Assembly (NCBI RefSeq): GCF_002156705.1
Contig: NZ_CP019893.1
Span: 1,736,001-1,800,000, forward strand
DNA: 64,000 nt
Direction: 5' to 3'
DNA from: Natrarchaeobaculum aegyptiacum
GTDB lineage: Archaea > Halobacteriota > Halobacteria > Halobacteriales > Natrialbaceae
Shown here: in pieces, positions 10,186-18,920 of the stretch
Numbering within the stretch: the stretch's first letter is position 1
How the letters are laid out: each line of letters starts with the position of its first letter
Translations under genes and position numbers: made by a program
The notes under the pieces: model-generated
What the model saw: the letters and a program-made list of their open reading frames with translations, nothing else
Database searches by the model: none
Told to the model about the DNA's origin: nothing

Positions 10186-10193
10186 GATAAATA
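10186..10193 (-). promoter_or_regulatory. TATA-like box of the uspA gene
   Basis: TATTTATC on the minus strand, centred about 26 nt upstream of the GTG start. Confidence 0.55.
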
Positions 10194-10231
10194 CGATCCT
10201 GTTCTTCCTGTCAGCTGGCACTACTGGTCGG

Positions 10232-11320
10232 TCAGGGCAGTCCCGGTTCCTCGCTTTCACCCTCGAGTTGCTCGGCGAAGAAGAACTCGAGCAGTTCGGG
10301 GGTGACGTAGGCTTCGACGAACGCGGCCAGTACGAGCAAGAGCCACGCGAAGACGACGAGCGCGGCGGTCTGGGAGAGGTATGCGCGCGTGAAGAACGCG
10401 TCACGACGGCCGGCGATCCGCTCGGCGAACCGGGAGACGATCCGAAAGCCCACCGCGGCACCGAGGAAGATGGCTGCCAGCTCGAAGATTCCGTGGGGGG
10501 CGAGTCCGAGGACGACGTAGTCGATCCCGATGAGGCCGGCCATCGCCGCGCCGAGGTTGCCGACGATCACGCCGTTGAACACCAGAATGGCGAGCGTTAG
10601 CATACCGACCGAGAGCGCGCCGACGATCGTCATCAGGAACGGAATCGAGTTATTCGCGATGAAGAACGTCGCGGTGAACTCGATCTGGGCCGCCTCGTCG
10701 GCCTCCGGATCCTCGGGTACCAGCTCCTCGAATTCCTCCTCGAGCATCTCGAAGACGAACTCGAAGAGGTCGACACCGAGGGCCAGCAAGAGCCCGCCGA
10801 TGACGATTCCGAACGCGAACAGCCCGATCGAAAACCAGGTCGTGCGACGGTGTTCGATCCAGCCCGCAGAGAGGACGTCGGCGACTGCGGGGAACCGACG
10901 GGCGGCGAGTGCGGCGACGAGAAAGACCACGCCGAGCAGCGAGGCCCCGGTTGCGGCAATCGAGGCGTCCCTGGCCTCGAGGGCGACGATGGCCGTCACG
11001 AACGACGTCAACCCGAGGAGCGCGAGCAGGACCGTCCAGTTACGCAGCGCGTTCGGGCCGGCACCGGCACCCGGGGCAGGGCCGCGGCCGGGACCGCGTC
11101 CGCCTCGTCCGACGGCGTCCGTCGCGTCCGGTGACCGCTCTCGCTGCGTCGATCCGTCCCGCAGGTCGACTTTGATGCGTCGCTCGCTGTTTTCGGTACG
11201 TCGTCTGTCCGGCGATTCTTCGACGGTCGACTCCTCCGAAACGGGTCGCGGCTCGGAACCGAACTCGAATCCGCCGTCGTCGTCCCCGCTCGAGCGGTCG
11301 TCGCGCTCGGTGCCGTCCAT
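10232..11320 (-). CDS. SpoIIM/DUF95-family membrane protein
   Basis: 362 residues. The first 120 or so are hydrophilic, acidic and then Gly/Pro-rich (GRGGRGPGRGPAPG). The rest holds about six membrane segments with SpoIIM-family hallmarks: FIANNS followed by a long hydrophobic stretch, FNGVIVGN, and PHGIFELAAI. In Bacillus SpoIIM belongs to an engulfment complex; archaeal homologues have no established role. The ATG at 11320 has a TATA-like box 27 nt upstream. The final 25 residues are strongly acidic. Confidence 0.85.
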   Translation of the reverse strand: MDGTERDDRSSGDDDGGFEFGSEPRPVSEESTVEESPDRRRTENSERRIKVDLRDGSTQRERSPDATDAVGRGGRGPGRGPAPGAGAGPNALRNWTVLLALLGLTSFVTAIVALEARDASIAATGASLLGVVFLVAALAARRFPAVADVLSAGWIEHRRTTWFSIGLFAFGIVIGGLLLALGVDLFEFVFEMLEEEFEELVPEDPEADEAAQIEFTATFFIANNSIPFLMTIVGALSVGMLTLAILVFNGVIVGNLGAAMAGLIGIDYVVLGLAPHGIFELAAIFLGAAVGFRIVSRFAERIAGRRDAFFTRAYLSQTAALVVFAWLLLVLAAFVEAYVTPELLEFFFAEQLEGESEEPGLP

Positions 11321-11343
11321 GCACCGCATATCTTCCCGCCGGC

Positions 11344-11351
11344 GAATAAAT
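11344..11351 (-). promoter_or_regulatory. TATA-like box of the SpoIIM-like gene
   Basis: ATTTATTC on the minus strand, about 27 nt upstream of the ATG at 11320; implies a leaderless transcript. It ends 14 nt before the stop codon of the upstream DJ-1 gene. Confidence 0.55.
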
Positions 11352-11364
11352 CCGCCGACTGGGT

Positions 11365-11961
11365 CTAGCCGAAGACCTCCCCTCGGCGCTCGTGAGCCAT
11401 CTCGTCGGCGACCGACTCGGCGATCGCCTCGCCGAACTCCCGCTCGACCAGCCACAGCGCGAGGTCGATCCCGGAGGTGACGCCGCCAGCCGTCAGCACG
11501 TCCCCGTCGTCGACGATGCGCTCCTCGACCACGTTCGCGGCGTGGGCCTCGAGGTCGTCGACGGCGACGGGGTGGGTCGCGGCCGGCCGCCCCTCGAGCA
11601 GGCCGGCTGCCGCCAGCGCCATCGCGCCGGTACAGACCGAGCCGACCGTCGACCCGGCGGTGTAGCAGGCGTCGACGGCGTCGGGGAGCCCGTCGTCTTC
11701 GACCGCTGCTCGCACCCCTTCGTTCGCGGTCGTCCAGCCGCCACCGGGGACGATCAACAGGTCTGGTTCGCCGAGGGTTCCCTGTGGTTCGAACCGGAGG
11801 TCGTGACTTGCGGTTACGTAGTCCGTCTCCTCGAGGGTCACGAGACTCGTCTCTACGCTGGCACCGGCCTGGGCGGCGTTCTCGAGGACCTCGTAGGGCC
11901 CGATCGCGTCGAGTTCGTCGACGCCGTCGAAGACGACGATTTCGGCAGTCGTGTCGACCAT
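11365..11961 (-). CDS. DJ-1/PfpI family protein
   Basis: 198 residues. GVDELDAIGPYEVL near the N-terminus supplies the family glutamate (about E16). LLIVPGGGW precedes the nucleophile elbow GSVCTGAMAL, with the reactive cysteine at about C110. THPVAVDDLEAH and TAGGVTSGIDLAL match the AraC-type glutamine-amidotransferase-like branch (isonitrile hydratase or DJ-1-like). The substrate cannot be named from sequence. It is divergent from the zinc-finger gene at 12061. Confidence 0.85.
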   Translation of the reverse strand: MVDTTAEIVVFDGVDELDAIGPYEVLENAAQAGASVETSLVTLEETDYVTASHDLRFEPQGTLGEPDLLIVPGGGWTTANEGVRAAVEDDGLPDAVDACYTAGSTVGSVCTGAMALAAAGLLEGRPAATHPVAVDDLEAHAANVVEERIVDDGDVLTAGGVTSGIDLALWLVEREFGEAIAESVADEMAHERRGEVFG

Positions 11962-12030
11962 ACCGTTTCCTCGCCAGTCGAAGGGAAACGTGTTTCCCCG
12001 GCCCGTTCAGCCCGTCCGGGCACCCGCGGG

Positions 12031-12036
12031 TTTAAG
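12031..12036 (+). promoter_or_regulatory. TATA box of the DUF91-like gene
   Basis: TTTAAG centred about 27 nt before the ATG at 12061, the spacing expected for a leaderless haloarchaeal transcript. Confidence 0.65.
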
Positions 12037-12060
12037 TACGAACCCGGGCCCAACCGGGGC

Positions 12061-12879
12061 ATGATCGACGAGTCGATTCGCGTCCTCGCGGGTGACTGCA
12101 CCGTCATCGCCGAAGGGGCCGACCGCGAGGAGTATCGCGGTCGGGTGACCACGATCGTCAAACCCGACAATACCGTCCTCGTCCACGACGTCGACGGCTA
12201 CCAGCCGGTCGCCTGGCTCACCAGAGCCGACACCGTCTCGAGCGACCGCGCCAACGACTTCGCGCTGGTCGCGAAGAAAGCCGACCAGACCCTCCGGATC
12301 GCCGCCCACGAACAGGACGGCTTCGCCCACTATCCGGGCTCGGTTGCGGGAACGCCGGTCGGCACCTGCCCGGACTGCGACGGCGCGCTCGTGCGCTCGA
12401 AGGGCGTCCACTGCGTCGGCTGTGGCACCCGCTACGGCGTCCCAACGGACGCGACGATCCACGCCGACGGCAACCGCTGTGACTGTGGCCTCCCACGGAT
12501 GCGTGTCGAACGCGGCCTCGCGTTCAACGTCTGTCTCGACCGCGACTGTGAGTCACTCGACGAGGCGGTTCAGACGGCCTTCGATCGCGCGTGGGACTGT
12601 CCAGCGTCCGACTGCGACGGCGACCTCCGGATTCTCCGACGCGGCGGCCTCATCGCCGGCTGTGAGCACTACCCCGACTGCGATTCAGGGTTCGTGGTCC
12701 CCACTGGCGTCGTCGACGGCGAGTGCGCCTGTGGGCTTCCGACGTTCGACACCACCACCGGCCGGCGCTGTCTGGACGCCACCTGCGAGGAATACGCTGG
12801 TGCCAAACCGGTGAGCGACGCCGACACCACGCTCGAGGACGGCGAGCCGTCACCCGAACTCGAGGCGTCCACCGAGTGA
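12061..12879 (+). CDS. DUF91/NucS-like protein with topoisomerase-type zinc fingers
   Basis: 272 residues. The first 100 (IRVLAGDCTVIAEG, then GRVTTIVKPDNTVLVHD) match the N-terminal DNA-binding half of NucS/DUF91 proteins. The nuclease half is replaced by a series of Cys pairs: CPDCDG, CVGCG, CDCGLP, CPASDCDG, CEHYPDCDSG and CACGLP. Several resemble the C4 fingers at the end of topoisomerase I. It is probably a DNA-binding protein; no catalytic residues were identified. The endA gene follows on the same strand after 118 nt. Leaderless start at 12061. Confidence 0.8.
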   Translation: MIDESIRVLAGDCTVIAEGADREEYRGRVTTIVKPDNTVLVHDVDGYQPVAWLTRADTVSSDRANDFALVAKKADQTLRIAAHEQDGFAHYPGSVAGTPVGTCPDCDGALVRSKGVHCVGCGTRYGVPTDATIHADGNRCDCGLPRMRVERGLAFNVCLDRDCESLDEAVQTAFDRAWDCPASDCDGDLRILRRGGLIAGCEHYPDCDSGFVVPTGVVDGECACGLPTFDTTTGRRCLDATCEEYAGAKPVSDADTTLEDGEPSPELEASTE

Positions 12880-12997
12880 CCACGCTCTATCGACGCCCAT
12901 CGTCGGATCGCCGCTGGCGAGGAGTGCACCTCGCTGGAGGCGAACCGGATGCCCGCCGAACCGTACGCACTTTAGGCCCGCCGCCGAACGCCTCCCT

Positions 12998-14107
12998 ATG
13001 GGTACGGGACTCGAGGGGCAATTCGACGAGGAGAGGGGCGTCGTCCGCGTGGGTGGCGACGCACGCCAGCGCTACTACGACTCGCGGGGCTACGGCTATC
13101 CCAGGTCGGGCAACGAGATCGCACTGGCACCGGTCGAGGCGGCTCACCTGCTCTTCAGGGGTGACCTCGAGGCCGTCGTCGACGAGTCGGGAGCACGACT
13201 GGACTTCCGGGCGTTCGTCGCGCGCGAACCCGGCGCGGATTTCGGCGTCCGTTTTCTGGTCTACGCGGACCTGCGCTCGCGCGGATTCTACCTCTCGCCT
13301 GCCGCCGAGCCGTGGGTCACGGACCCGCCTGCCGCCGACTTCGCGGTCTTCCCGCGGGGAAAAGGCCCTCAGGACGGCGAGGTCGAGTACGCCCTGCGGG
13401 TTGTCGGCGAACGGACCGACATTCCGGCAACCGAACTCCGGGCGGGCGTCCTCGCGGTCGTCGACGAGGAGAGTGAGATCACCTACTTCGACGTCAGTCA
13501 GGCCGATCCCCGCGGCTCGTCGGCCGACTCGCTCCCCGCGAACTGTGATGCCGACCTGCTGGCCGACCGCGTCGTCGTCTGGGACCCACCCGTGTCCCTC
13601 TACGAATCGACGTTCTACGGACAACCGCTGGAGGGCCGGGAGTACGACCGACCCACGCTCCAGTGTTCGCTGCTCGAGGCGACTTACCTGGCCGAGCGGG
13701 GCGCGATCGACCTCGAGCCGACGACGGTGTACGAGCGCGGGCGGACTGTCGAGGGTGAGCGATTCGATCGCCGGCTGGCGGTGTACACGGCGCTCCGTGA
13801 CCGCGGCGTCGTCCCGAAGACGGGTTACAAGTTCGGCGCGGACTTCCGGACCTACGCCGACGTCGAGTCGGTCGACGACCTCGGTCACTCCGAGTTGCTG
13901 GTCCGGGTCCACCCCGACGAGCACGTCTTCGAACCGCGGGACCTCGCACTCGACGTTCGACTGGCCCACGGCGTCCGCAAGACCATGGTGTTCGCGCTGG
14001 TCGGAGACGTGTCGGTGGCGCTTGGCGACGATCCCGGGGCTCTGACGGGCGAGTGGCCCGACGACGGCGACCTCGAGTGGTGGTCGATCGAACGGGTGAC
14101 ACCCTGA
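12998..14107 (+). CDS. endA: tRNA-splicing endonuclease, two-repeat type
   Basis: 369-residue enzyme that cuts the bulge-helix-bulge at intron borders in pre-tRNA. It is the fused form with two endonuclease-like repeats, one inactive (residues 1-165) and one active (175-360). The catalytic triad is visible in the second repeat: Y286 in GADFRTYAD, H297 in LGHSELLV and K328 in RLAHGVRKTM. The length suits the haloarchaeal dimeric enzyme. ATG at 12998, with a weak ACTTTAG box about 27 nt upstream. Confidence 0.95.
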   Translation: MGTGLEGQFDEERGVVRVGGDARQRYYDSRGYGYPRSGNEIALAPVEAAHLLFRGDLEAVVDESGARLDFRAFVAREPGADFGVRFLVYADLRSRGFYLSPAAEPWVTDPPAADFAVFPRGKGPQDGEVEYALRVVGERTDIPATELRAGVLAVVDEESEITYFDVSQADPRGSSADSLPANCDADLLADRVVVWDPPVSLYESTFYGQPLEGREYDRPTLQCSLLEATYLAERGAIDLEPTTVYERGRTVEGERFDRRLAVYTALRDRGVVPKTGYKFGADFRTYADVESVDDLGHSELLVRVHPDEHVFEPRDLALDVRLAHGVRKTMVFALVGDVSVALGDDPGALTGEWPDDGDLEWWSIERVTP

Positions 14108-14194
14108 CCCAATCCGAGCAGGGAACGACGCGCGACAGACGCACGTCTGACGCGAGGGGAAACGTCAAATCCCCGGACTGCGGAGCTACCGAAC

Positions 14195-15406
14195 ATGCAA
14201 CTCGAGGTGATCGGCGTCGGCGGGGCCGGCGGTCGGATCGCCGACGCGATCGCGGCTGCCGACGCTCGCGGGGCCGAAGACGGTGCGACCCCTTCGTTCG
14301 TGGGCACCGCGTACGCGTTCGACACCGACGGCGAGGCCGTGACGGCGCTCGAATCGATCCCCGTCGCGAGACGACACCGGTACGGAGAGACGATCGAGAA
14401 CGGACTCGAGGGAAACCTCCAGGAGGGGTTTGCGACGGGCGAGGAGTACGCCGACGAACTGAGTCGCCAGCTCGACGCCGGCCAGCCCTCGATCGCCGAC
14501 GCGTTTCTCGTCTGCGTCGGACTCGGCGGGGCGACCGGCGGCGGGACGGTCCCGGCGCTGGTCTCGAACTTCCAGCGGCTCTACGACGCCCCGGTCTACG
14601 TCCTCGCGACGCTCCCGGCACGGAGCGAACTCGAGGAGTCGGCGGACGACCGCCTCGAGCCGCGGGCGGGCGGTGGCAACGCGACCCCCGATCGGGAAGA
14701 CGTCCGGCAGGTCCGCCCGTTCGCCGAGGAGAACGCCGTGCGGACGCTCGATCGGCTCGACGGACTGGCCGACGCCGTCCTCTGTTTCGACAACGACGCG
14801 TGGGTGCGAGATAGCGAGCGACTCCACGACGTTCGCGACCGGCTCAACGCCGACCTCGCGACGCGCGTGCAGGCGTTCTTCGCAGCGGTCGCCGACGATG
14901 CCGGCGGGACCCCGCAGGCAGAGAGCGTCGTCGACGCGAGCGACGTCAGACGGATTCTCGGTTCCGAGACCGCCGTCGCCACGATCGGCTACGGTTCCCA
15001 GCAGGTCGAAACCGGCGGTGGCTCCCGCTTTGGCCTCGGGATCTTCGCTTCGAGAGAGCACGTCGATACGGGCGAGGCTGTCCGCGCGGTCGAGACTGTA
15101 ATCGGCAAAGCCCTTCGAGGGCGGCTCACCCTCGACTGTGAACCGCAGGCAGCCGAGCGAGCGCTCTTGCTGGTCGGTGGCCCGCCGGCCTGGCTCAACC
15201 GCCAGGCGATTGCCGACGGCCGGTCGCGCCTCGAGTCCGAGACGGGATCGGCGGCGATCCTGACCGGTGACGCGCCACGGCCCGAGGGTGAGTCGGTGTT
15301 CGCCGTCGTCGTCCTCGCCGGCGTCGGTTCGACGCCGCGTCTCGAGGCGCTTCGGGAGGGAACCCGGCCGCTCGAGAACCGTCGTGGCCGCGAGCGCGAC
15401 TCGTAG
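14195..15406 (+). CDS. Divergent FtsZ/CetZ-like (tubulin superfamily) protein
   Basis: 403 residues. The N-terminus MQLEVIGVGGAGGRIADAI is the tubulin/FtsZ phosphate-binding start. The T4 loop reads GLGGATGGGTVPALV (109-123), where FtsZ has GGGTGTG-type and CetZ GGGTGSG-type sequence. LCFDND (about 196-201) fits the T6 region. The T7 loop reads VVDASDV (245-251): both acidic residues are kept, but the usual Asn two positions earlier is Val. The acidic insert at 143-175 is unusual. It may therefore bind nucleotide atypically or not hydrolyse it. It lies 191 nt upstream of the DUF4129-DUF58 operon on the same strand, with no terminator recognised between. Confidence 0.8.
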   Translation: MQLEVIGVGGAGGRIADAIAAADARGAEDGATPSFVGTAYAFDTDGEAVTALESIPVARRHRYGETIENGLEGNLQEGFATGEEYADELSRQLDAGQPSIADAFLVCVGLGGATGGGTVPALVSNFQRLYDAPVYVLATLPARSELEESADDRLEPRAGGGNATPDREDVRQVRPFAEENAVRTLDRLDGLADAVLCFDNDAWVRDSERLHDVRDRLNADLATRVQAFFAAVADDAGGTPQAESVVDASDVRRILGSETAVATIGYGSQQVETGGGSRFGLGIFASREHVDTGEAVRAVETVIGKALRGRLTLDCEPQAAERALLLVGGPPAWLNRQAIADGRSRLESETGSAAILTGDAPRPEGESVFAVVVLAGVGSTPRLEALREGTRPLENRRGRERDS

Positions 15407-15597
15407 CCGGTGGTTCCTGTTCGCTGGCCGGAAATACGCGGCTGTCCGTGACGTATGGTCTGCCTACCGGGAGTCACGTCTGCCTACCGGTCGATACGAC
15501 GATACGTCGGCCGAGACCGTCCGCCGCTCGGCGGCTGGACGGCCGAGTGCTTTTATATGTTTCAGTCTCGAGATACGTAAGAGAACGAGGGGCAGGG

Positions 15598-18219
15598 ATG
15601 AGAATGGATAGTTCAGGAGACGTGGGCGAGGAACCCTCGGGGATCGGTCCGGACTGGGGACAGGTCGCGCTGGTCGGCCTCGCGGTCGCGATCCTCGCGC
15701 TCACGGCTGTCGCTGCCCCCGCACTCGGCGGCGCTGGGCTCGGCGACGCCTTCGACGGCGTGGGGGACGGTGCCGGCGACTCGAGCGAGCTTCCATCGCT
15801 GGGTGAGGAGGGCCCACCGGGTGGTGGCGATGGAGGCGACGAGGTCGGTGAAGGCGGTGGCGAAACGGACGCGGACGGTACTGACGGGGGTGGCGCAGAG
15901 ACGAGTGATGCCGACGATGGCGAGACTGGGGCTCTCCCGGACGACCGTCGAGCGGGTGCAGATTCAGACGAAGTTGGCCCCGAAGCCGGTCTCGAGGCCC
16001 AGGACGCCGACCCCGAGTCGGGTGAACCGGGAGCCGAGGAGTCTGAGGCGGCTGCTGACGGCGAGAGCGTATCCGACGGTGCGGACGGGGACGCGGACGC
16101 TGTCGACGGCGAATTCGATGGTGGGGATGGCGACGACCTCGAGGGCGCCGGCGACGAGTCGGACGGATCGTTCGACGACGGCGATACGAGCGGGACGGCA
16201 GACGGTGGCGAGGCGGACGACCCAGCGTTCGGAGACGACGGATCTGGTGAGGGTGTCGACGGCGACGAGTCGATGAACGCAGACGGCGACAGCGGCGAAT
16301 CGGACGGCGACGCTGGCGACGCCGAGGCAGACGACGGCGACGGCGCTGCGGACGACAGTGCCGCTGACGACAGTGACGAAGCGACGTTCGACGTCGGAGA
16401 CGACGATTCGGACACGACCACGTCGGACGACGGAACCGACGATGCCGGTGACGGTGTCGACGGCGACGGGGGCGACGACGCCGCCGCAGGCGGTGAGGAC
16501 GAGTCCGAAGCCCCGGCGGATGACGAGCGCGACCTGCTCGAGGACGGCGCAGACGGAGAGGCAGGCGCGAGCTACGGCATCTCCGTCGAGGACGAGTTGA
16601 CGCCCGGCGGCGAGGCGACGGTCACCGTCACCGAGGACGGCGAGCCCCTCGAGGGTGCAACGGTCTTTTTCGACGGTGACTCCGTGGGAACGACGGACGT
16701 CGACGGCCGGGTGACGGGGACGGTCCCGTACACGACCGAACTCGAGGTGACGATCGATCCCGACGGTGCGAGCCAGCCGTCGATCGTTCGCGGGGCCGGT
16801 GCGCCCGGGTCGGGCGGTCCACAGCTCTCTGCCACGACGTTCGATCCGGGCGTCACGCCGCAGGCGGCCAACGACACCTTCGAGGTGACCGCCGAGACCG
16901 CTCTCGAGGTCGACGACCCACTCGTCGCGGGTGCGGAGACGACGGTGACGGCGACGGTAAACGACGTGCCGATTCCGGAGGGGACGGTCCTGATCGCTGG
17001 CGAGGAAGTCGGGACGACCGACGACGACGGCACGGCGACGGTTACCGTTCCCGAATCGGTCGCCGACGACGGCGACGCGGACGGCGACGACGAGGCCCAG
17101 ACGACGACCGTCGCAGTCGAGCGCGACGAGATCCGTGCCGAACGGGTGGTCCCGGTCCGACTGCTCGAGGTCGACGTTGACTCGCTCCTCGCGCTCCCCG
17201 GACGGACGGTCGACGTCTCGGTCACGGATGGCGACGAGCCGGTCGACGGTGCCACGATCGCCCTCGCAGCGGGTGGCGACGCCGACATCGACGAGACCGG
17301 ATCGGCGGTCACAACGACCGAGAACGGGACCGCCAGCGTCGACCTCCCGGTCGCGGGCGCGGCGACGATCGGAGCGAGCCACGACGGGGCGACCGCCGAG
17401 ACGACCGTCGACGGCCTCTACCGGAACGCGGCGATCCTCGGACTGGTCGTCGTTGGAGCCGTCGCACTCGTGGCCCGGACGGTCGCCGGACGGGTCGAGG
17501 TCTCACGGGACGCGGTCCGCTCGCTTCCCGCGCGCATCGTCGCGTTCGTCGCCTCGCTCGGGAACCGGGCCGTCGACGCCGTCGTCCGACTCGCCGACGG
17601 CATCGCGCGTCTCGGCCACTGGGTCGCCACCCAGTCCCGGAGCGTCCTTCGCGCACTCGAGCGGGCCGCCCGGTGGCTGATCGGCCTGCCACGGGCGCTG
17701 GCCGACCGGGGACTGGTCGCGCTGGCCGCGCTCGATCCGCGACGACTCTGGCGCTGGCTGCGTGCGACCGTCGCCGCGCTGCTCGCGTCCTCGCAGGACC
17801 GCCTCGAGCGCGTCCAGTCTTCGCGATCTGGAGATGGGGCGGGCTCGACCGAGGGCTCCACGGGAGGCGTCGACGAGACGGTCGCCGCGAGGGTGCGCGA
17901 TCTCTGGGCGGAGTTCGTTCGGCTGGTCCGGCCCCCGAGCCTGCGCACGAAGACGCCAGGCGAGGTCGGCCGCTACGCGGTCGGAAAGGGACTGCCGGAG
18001 CGCCCCGTTCGAACCGTCGTCGACGCCTTCCGCGACGTGGAGTACGGCCGGCGGGCGCCGGACGACGAGCGCCTCGAGCGGGTTCGGTCGGCCGTCGACG
18101 CGGTCGATAGCGATGGATCTGAGGACCTCGAGTCGGACACCGGGGCGGACTCGAGCATTCCCCCGGAGGCAGGTGAGAGCCCCTTCGACCGCGACGCCAC
18201 CGGAGGTGACGAGTCGTGA
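15598..18219 (+). CDS. DUF4129-domain membrane protein with long acidic linker
   Basis: 873 residues. One membrane segment (about residues 20-45) is followed by some 280 residues made almost only of D, E, G, S, A and T. Two or three Ig-like repeats come next, each with a pattern like EDGEPLEGATVFFDG and GTTDVDGRVTGTV. A second membrane helix (about 610-628) leads to a basic amphipathic region and a DUF4129 domain near the end (RTKTPGEVGRYAVGKGLP, then VVDAFRDVEYG). In other organisms DUF4129 partners DUF58 and MoxR proteins and transglutaminases. ATG at 15598, or 15604 two codons on; a GAGGGG run 7 nt upstream may act as ribosome site. It overlaps the next gene by 4 nt. Confidence 0.85.
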   Translation: MRMDSSGDVGEEPSGIGPDWGQVALVGLAVAILALTAVAAPALGGAGLGDAFDGVGDGAGDSSELPSLGEEGPPGGGDGGDEVGEGGGETDADGTDGGGAETSDADDGETGALPDDRRAGADSDEVGPEAGLEAQDADPESGEPGAEESEAAADGESVSDGADGDADAVDGEFDGGDGDDLEGAGDESDGSFDDGDTSGTADGGEADDPAFGDDGSGEGVDGDESMNADGDSGESDGDAGDAEADDGDGAADDSAADDSDEATFDVGDDDSDTTTSDDGTDDAGDGVDGDGGDDAAAGGEDESEAPADDERDLLEDGADGEAGASYGISVEDELTPGGEATVTVTEDGEPLEGATVFFDGDSVGTTDVDGRVTGTVPYTTELEVTIDPDGASQPSIVRGAGAPGSGGPQLSATTFDPGVTPQAANDTFEVTAETALEVDDPLVAGAETTVTATVNDVPIPEGTVLIAGEEVGTTDDDGTATVTVPESVADDGDADGDDEAQTTTVAVERDEIRAERVVPVRLLEVDVDSLLALPGRTVDVSVTDGDEPVDGATIALAAGGDADIDETGSAVTTTENGTASVDLPVAGAATIGASHDGATAETTVDGLYRNAAILGLVVVGAVALVARTVAGRVEVSRDAVRSLPARIVAFVASLGNRAVDAVVRLADGIARLGHWVATQSRSVLRALERAARWLIGLPRALADRGLVALAALDPRRLWRWLRATVAALLASSQDRLERVQSSRSGDGAGSTEGSTGGVDETVAARVRDLWAEFVRLVRPPSLRTKTPGEVGRYAVGKGLPERPVRTVVDAFRDVEYGRRAPDDERLERVRSAVDAVDSDGSEDLESDTGADSSIPPEAGESPFDRDATGGDES

Positions 18220-18920
18220 GTCGATCGCTCCTCGACGCCCTCCTCGTCTGCGTCGCGCTGGTAGCGCTCGTTTTCGGTGCGCTACTCGCGGTCGTCCCCG
18301 GTCTCGTCCCGCCTGCAATCGAAGACCAGATTCTGACGCTCGAGCGCTCGCTCGACCCCGACCTCGCATTGCTCGCCATCGGCGTGCTCGTCGGTCTGTT
18401 CGCCATCTGGCGGTCGTACTTTTCCGGGGCGAGCGACGTCGGCGACAGTGCTCCGACTCGAGACAACCGTGCAACTGCGGCGAGTGACGCCCGCGGGACT
18501 GCAGCGACAGACGTCGCGGTCGTCGGCCAGCGCACGAGCGAGGACGTCGACCGGATTATCGAGGCCCTCCAGCGCGGCCGCTCGGTCGACACGGACCCGA
18601 TCCGCGCGGACGTTCGGGACGCGCTGACGACCGTCGAGACTGCACGCGGGCACTCACCCGAGGCGGCAGCCGAGCGAATCGCTACCGGTGCCTGGACCGA
18701 CGACCGGATCGCCGCGACCTTTCTCGGCGACGAGCGGGCTGGCCGGCTCACGCTCTGGCACCGCCTCCGGGCGTGGCTCTTCCCCGGTCGGACCGTCGAG
18801 CGCCGACTCGAGCGAACGCTCGCCGAACTCGAGCGCTACGCCGATGCCCGGGCGGCGGTCGACGACGCCAGAACGGGTGCGGGCTCGAGTGGAAACGAAG
18901 GGGGTAGCGAGGATGCGTAG
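18216..18920 (+). CDS. DUF7269-like membrane protein of the MoxR-DUF58 cluster
   Basis: 234 residues starting with GTG inside the stop of the previous gene (GTGA overlap), a strong sign of translational coupling. Two hydrophobic helices (about 5-28 and 46-66) are followed by a soluble region with VAVVGQRTSEDVDRIIEAL and an Arg-rich amphipathic part (LWHRLRAWLFPGRTVERRL). I know this family only as a companion of DUF58 genes in haloarchaea; no catalytic motif is visible. Confidence 0.8.
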   Translation: MSRSLLDALLVCVALVALVFGALLAVVPGLVPPAIEDQILTLERSLDPDLALLAIGVLVGLFAIWRSYFSGASDVGDSAPTRDNRATAASDARGTAATDVAVVGQRTSEDVDRIIEALQRGRSVDTDPIRADVRDALTTVETARGHSPEAAAERIATGAWTDDRIAATFLGDERAGRLTLWHRLRAWLFPGRTVERRLERTLAELERYADARAAVDDARTGAGSSGNEGGSEDA

